From the NCBI GenBank assembly GCA_964406035.1, contig CAYOQB010000182.1:1-10189 (forward strand): 10,189 bases of DNA. Direction: 5' to 3'. The translations under genes and the position numbers were made by a program. Source of the stretch: JAIEPW01 sp964406035. GTDB lineage: Bacteria > Acidobacteriota > Terriglobia > Bryobacterales > Bryobacteraceae. This document shows positions 7,277-10,189 of this stretch, piece after piece. A model generated the notes under the pieces. The model was not told where the DNA came from and made no database searches. It saw only the letters and a program-made list of their open reading frames with translations. Within the stretch, counting starts at the first letter, position 1, and every line of letters starts with the position of its first letter.

Positions 7277-9241
7277 GTGACCGCTTGCGGACAGGGGCCA
7301 TCGGACGATACCCGCCAGGAGCTGGAAGCCCTGCGAACCCGCGTCGCCGAATTGGAAGCTGCGCGTCACCAAGCCGGCGCCAGCCTCAGTTCCTCCCGCT
7401 TGTCCGAGCACACTGAGTTGCTCCGCCTGGCGCAGCTCCACGGAGAGGCCGCCGTCTGGAGCCTGGACCTGCGAACGCATGAGCTCGAAGTCACTCCGGA
7501 GTACTACGCTCTCTACGGGCTCGATCCTTCTGCCGCGCTCAGCCCCGAGCAGTGGCTCGCTTGCGTGCATCCCGACGATCGCGGGCTCGCCGAGGAAGCC
7601 CTCGACCGGGCAACGAAAACCGGCGACTTCCAACTCGATTTCCGCATCCACCATCCGGTGAAGGGCCAGCGGTGGTTCGCGGGCCGCGGCCGCGCCCTGG
7701 CCGAGGACGGAGCCTTCACCCGCCTGGTTGGTATCACCAGCGATATCACAGAGCGGCAATCCATGGAGCAGGCGCTCGAAAGGCAGGCCCGCCTTACCCG
7801 CGCCATTACGGATAACGCGAGCACCAGCTTGTTCATCATGGATGACCGGCAGCATTGCGTGTTCATGAACCCGGCGGCCGAAAGGCTTACCGGGTACACG
7901 CTCGCCGAAGCTCGAGGCCGGCCCCTGCACGACGTGGTCCACCACACCCGGCCCGACGGCACGCCGTATCCCCTGTCGGAATGCCCCATCGATCGCGCGT
8001 TCCCGGAAAACGATCGCATGCAGGGGGAGGAAGTGTTCGTCCACAAGGACGGCAGCTTCTACAACGTCGCCTACACGGCCAGTCCGCTGCGCGACGCCAA
8101 AGGCATCAACGGCACCGTCATCGAAGTGATCGACATCACCGGGCAAAAGCGGGTTCTCGAAAACCTGCGCAGGCGCACCGAGGAGCTCGAAACCATACTC
8201 GACCTGGTCCCCATCCCGGTCTGGATCGCCCTGGACCAGGACTGTTCGCAGGTGCAGCGCAACCGGGCAGCTCAGCTCCTGTTGGAGTCCGCCGGCGGTC
8301 CGGCGCCATCGCAGTCCGGCGGGATGCACCTCGCGCTCCTGCGGGACGGCCGTGAACTCGCCCCTTCCGAAATGCCCCTACAGGTCGCGGCGGCTTCAGG
8401 CGAACCGCAGCTCGACCTCGACCTGGAAGCCCGCGCCGCGGACGGCCGCAAACTCGCGCTCGCCGGCAGCGCCCTGCCCCTGCGCGACCCGAGCGGCGCT
8501 GTGCGCGGCGCCGTCTGCGCGCTCATGGACTATACCGCCCGCAAGAAGATCGAGAACGAGCTGCGCGCCCTGAATCACGAACTGGAACAGTTCGTCTACA
8601 CCGCTACCCATGACCTGCAGGAGCCCATCCGCACCGTCAGTATTTTTAGCGAGTTGCTGGTGCGCCGCCATGGAAGCCGGCTCGACGGCCAGGCCGGGGA
8701 GTTCCTGCAGCGGGTGCGCGGCGGCGCGCTCCGCATGGAGGCGCTCGTCCGGGATCTTCTCGAATACACTCGCGTCAATTCACTGGAATTATCCGTCCAG
8801 CCGGCGTCCGCATCCGCCGCCCTCGAATCCGCGCTCGAGAATCTCGGTGGCGCGATCCGCGACGCCGATGCGTCCATCCACGCCGGCCAGCTCCCCGAAG
8901 TCCGAATCCACCCCGTTCACTTCCAGCAGCTCTTTCAGAACCTGATCGGCAACGCCATCAAGTATCGCGATCCCTCGCGCCGGCCCGTCATTCAGGTCGC
9001 CGCCGAGCGGCGTGAGGCTTTCTGGCAGTTCACCGTCAGCGACAACGGCATCGGAATCGACCCCCTGCATAAGGAGAGAATCTTTGGCTTATTCAAACGA
9101 TTGCACGCCGCAACCGAATACTCCGGCACCGGTATTGGCCTCGCTATTTGCCAGCGAATCGTGGAGCGGTATGGCGGACGAATCTGGGTGGAGTCCGAAC
9201 CGGGCCGGGGCGCCGATTTCCGTTTCACCCTCCCAGCATGA
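7277..9241 (+). CDS. Soluble multi-PAS sensor histidine kinase
   Basis: The 654-residue cytosolic kinase has no membrane segment. A short coiled coil (about 11-33) leads to PAS region 1 (about 48-160; YALYGLDPS, CVHPDDR, ITSDITERQ), PAS region 2 (about 170-290; FMNPAAERLTGYT, VIDITGQK) and a more divergent PAS-like region 3 (about 300-425). The HisKA helix carries the phosphoacceptor in ATHDLQEPIRTVS (H445), of the HDLQEPLR type found in bacteriophytochrome-like kinases. The ATPase domain has the N box LFQNLIGNAIKYR (N559), DNGIGIDP (D589), IFGLFKRLH and SGTGIGLAICQRIVERYGG (616-634). The enzyme should autophosphorylate and pass phosphate to the receiver encoded next. The ligand is unknown; no GAF/PHY photosensory module is present. 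The GTG start is supported by GGAG at 7265-7268, eight bases upstream, and by an in-frame stop at 7241 with no ATG in between. Confidence 0.92.
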   Translation: MTACGQGPSDDTRQELEALRTRVAELEAARHQAGASLSSSRLSEHTELLRLAQLHGEAAVWSLDLRTHELEVTPEYYALYGLDPSAALSPEQWLACVHPDDRGLAEEALDRATKTGDFQLDFRIHHPVKGQRWFAGRGRALAEDGAFTRLVGITSDITERQSMEQALERQARLTRAITDNASTSLFIMDDRQHCVFMNPAAERLTGYTLAEARGRPLHDVVHHTRPDGTPYPLSECPIDRAFPENDRMQGEEVFVHKDGSFYNVAYTASPLRDAKGINGTVIEVIDITGQKRVLENLRRRTEELETILDLVPIPVWIALDQDCSQVQRNRAAQLLLESAGGPAPSQSGGMHLALLRDGRELAPSEMPLQVAAASGEPQLDLDLEARAADGRKLALAGSALPLRDPSGAVRGAVCALMDYTARKKIENELRALNHELEQFVYTATHDLQEPIRTVSIFSELLVRRHGSRLDGQAGEFLQRVRGGALRMEALVRDLLEYTRVNSLELSVQPASASAALESALENLGGAIRDADASIHAGQLPEVRIHPVHFQQLFQNLIGNAIKYRDPSRRPVIQVAAERREAFWQFTVSDNGIGIDPLHKERIFGLFKRLHAATEYSGTGIGLAICQRIVERYGGRIWVESEPGRGADFRFTLPA

Positions 9242-9266
9242 ACAGCCGTCCGATCCCATCCGCCGC

Positions 9267-9662
9267 GTGTGGATCATCGAAGACCATGAGGCCGACGTGT
9301 TCCTCATCCGGGAGGCTCTCTCCGCCGGGATGAGCGCGCAGTTCGTGGTGCTGGATAACGGCGCCGACGCCGCGACCTTGCTGCGCATGGCCGGCGACCC
9401 GCCGGCCTGCCCCGACCTGGTCATTCTAGATCTGAACCTCCCGGGCCTCGCCGGCGGGGAGGTGCTCCGCCTCCTGCGATCCGGAATCGCCTGCCGCGAG
9501 GTCCCGGTGATCGTGGTCACCTCCTCGGACTCGCGGGAGGATCGCGCCATGGTATTGGGCCTCGGCGCGAACGCCTATTTCCGCAAGCCTTCCGACTTCG
9601 ATTCGTTCATGAAGCTCGGCGGCGTGGCCATACGGGTGCTGGAAGAGAGTTCCGGCTCCTGA
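9267..9662 (+). CDS. Single-domain response regulator (Rcp1-like receiver); start uncertain
   Basis: The protein is a stand-alone CheY-type receiver without an output domain. From the GTG at 9267 it has 131 residues: acidic pair E5-D6 (WIIEDHEADV), phosphoacceptor D55 (LVILDLNLPG), T85 (VIVVTSSDS) and K107 (YFRKPSDF). The order and the HEADVFLIREAL helix fit Rcp1-like regulators that partner HDLQEPLR kinases such as the one encoded just upstream. The start is unclear. GTG 9267 leaves strand beta-1 very short and has no Shine-Dalgarno sequence. ATG 9171 has GGAG four bases upstream and would add 32 residues, but overlaps the kinase by 71 bases in its conserved 3' end. The natural ATGA overlap at 9238 is in the wrong frame. 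The coordinates given are the conservative core. It probably acts by protein contact, since no DNA-binding or enzymatic domain follows. Confidence 0.85.
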   Translation: MWIIEDHEADVFLIREALSAGMSAQFVVLDNGADAATLLRMAGDPPACPDLVILDLNLPGLAGGEVLRLLRSGIACREVPVIVVTSSDSREDRAMVLGLGANAYFRKPSDFDSFMKLGGVAIRVLEESSGS

Positions 9663-9689
9663 CCCGCTCGCCCGGCCGCCTGCGATAAT
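9659..9689 (+). promoter_or_regulatory. Candidate extended -10 promoter for the aldehyde dehydrogenase gene
   Basis: TGCGATAAT (9681-9689) combines a TGn extension with a five-of-six -10 box, GATAAT. A CTGACC (9659-9664, four of six) that includes the receiver stop codon sits 19 bases upstream, a slightly long spacing. Transcription would start about five bases before the ATG at 9701, which would leave little of the AAGG ribosome binding site in the mRNA. The gap is only 38 bases, so read-through from the kinase operon is an alternative. Confidence 0.35.
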
Positions 9690-9700
9690 CAAGGTTCACC

Positions 9701-10189
9701 ATGCTCGCCTACCAGAACCTGTACATCGACGGCGCCTGGCAACAGCCCGCCGGACCCGGCTTGATCGACGTCCTCTCCGCCTCCACCGAAGAAGTGATCG
9801 GCGCTGTTCCCGAGGGCCGCCCCGAAGACGTGAACGCCGCTGTAGCGGCCGCCCAGAAGGCCTTTCAAGGCGCGTGGGGCGACACTACCGTGGAGGAACG
9901 CGCGCAGTGGATCGACAAGCTTGCCGCGGGGCTGAAGGAACGCGCCGAGCGTGTCGCGAGCACCATCGCCCAGGAAGTCGGCTCCCCGCTCTCCATGGCG
10001 ACCTCCATTCAGGCCGGGCTGCCCGTAGCGGTAACCCAGAGCTATGCCAAGCTGATTCGCGAAGCGAAACTCGAGCACGAAATCGGCAACTCGCTGGTGG
10101 TGCGCGAGCCCATCGGCGTCGTGGCCGCCATCACGCCCTGGAACTACCCCCTGCACCAGATCATGGCCAAGGTCGCTCCGGCCCTGGCC
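9701..10189 (+). CDS. NAD(P)-dependent aldehyde dehydrogenase, N-terminal part (cut by window edge)
   Basis: The frame is open for 163 codons to the end of the window. The protein opens with YQNLYIDGAWQQPAG, the usual first strand of the aldehyde dehydrogenase superfamily. It continues with VLSASTEEVIGAVPEG and EDVNAAVAAAQKAF (42-55), and reaches the cofactor-site segment REPIGVVAAITPWNYPLHQI (135-154) with the conserved Asn of TPWNYP (N148). The catalytic Cys and Glu lie beyond the edge, so activity cannot be confirmed. The IGNSLVVREPIGVV wording suggests the broad-specificity non-phosphorylating aldehyde dehydrogenases that oxidise aldehydes to acids; the substrate is unknown. The ATG has AAGG at 9691-9694, six bases upstream. 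A role feeding acids to the nearby acyl-CoA ligase is possible but speculative, because they are not in one operon. Confidence 0.92.
   Translation, partial: MLAYQNLYIDGAWQQPAGPGLIDVLSASTEEVIGAVPEGRPEDVNAAVAAAQKAFQGAWGDTTVEERAQWIDKLAAGLKERAERVASTIAQEVGSPLSMATSIQAGLPVAVTQSYAKLIREAKLEHEIGNSLVVREPIGVVAAITPWNYPLHQIMAKVAPALA

Noticed and set aside
7196..8329. Antisense open frame of 377 codons opposite the PAS region of the kinase
   Set aside because: The plus-strand frame carries the full kinase motifs; this one has none and also covers the likely promoter leader.
9012..9170. N-terminal extension of the receiver protein back to an ATG at 9012
   Set aside because: This stretch is the out-of-frame reading of the conserved kinase ATPase domain and shows no receiver features; the receiver begins only near 9260.
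1..10189. CRISPR arrays, insertion sequences, tRNA or rRNA genes, toxin-antitoxin or phage-defence modules
   Set aside because: I saw no regularly spaced repeats, transposase motifs, terminal inverted repeats, RNA-gene signatures or defence-family proteins in either strand.

Overview
The window is GC-rich, with strong third-position codon bias and short intergenic gaps. The gene mix is a secreted PQQ-repeat propeller beginning DWPQWRG, a class III PPK2, a fadD-fadB pair, a GT-C membrane protein, and a PAS-rich kinase with an Rcp1-like receiver. This resembles soil Acidobacteria of the Solibacter/Bryobacter type. That placement is an inference from style and gene content; no marker gene is present.

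Layout, left to right. (1) Bases 1-808, minus strand: 5' part of a gene for an exported PQQ-type beta-propeller protein, cut by the window edge. (2) A 122-base divergent intergenic region, then a plus-strand polyphosphate:nucleotide phosphotransferase (PPK2) at 931-1830. (3) A two-gene fatty-acid oxidation operon: a FadD-like acyl-CoA ligase (1932-3599) that overlaps by four bases a 709-residue enoyl-CoA hydratase/3-hydroxyacyl-CoA dehydrogenase fusion (3596-5725). It is closed by a perfect 11-bp hairpin. (4) A polytopic GT-C-type glycosyltransferase-like membrane protein (5814-7082). (5) A good sigma-70-like promoter, a leader of about 100 nt, and a two-component pair: a soluble histidine kinase with three PAS-type regions (7277-9241) and a stand-alone receiver protein ending at 9662. 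(6) The 5' part of an aldehyde dehydrogenase gene (from 9701), cut by the right edge.

How the genes work together. The ligase activates free fatty acid to acyl-CoA, and the fusion protein performs the hydration and second oxidation steps of beta-oxidation. The acyl-CoA dehydrogenase and thiolase must be encoded elsewhere. The kinase and receiver are almost certainly partners, but their input and output are unknown. PPK2, the GT-C protein and the aldehyde dehydrogenase look like independent housekeeping or accessory genes.

I found no mobile element, CRISPR array, tRNA, rRNA or obvious long repeat, and no gap of more than 300 bases without a gene. I saw no convincing sign of a new multi-gene system. 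The most notable oddity is the start of the receiver gene: the expected ATGA overlap with the kinase stop lies in the wrong reading frame.
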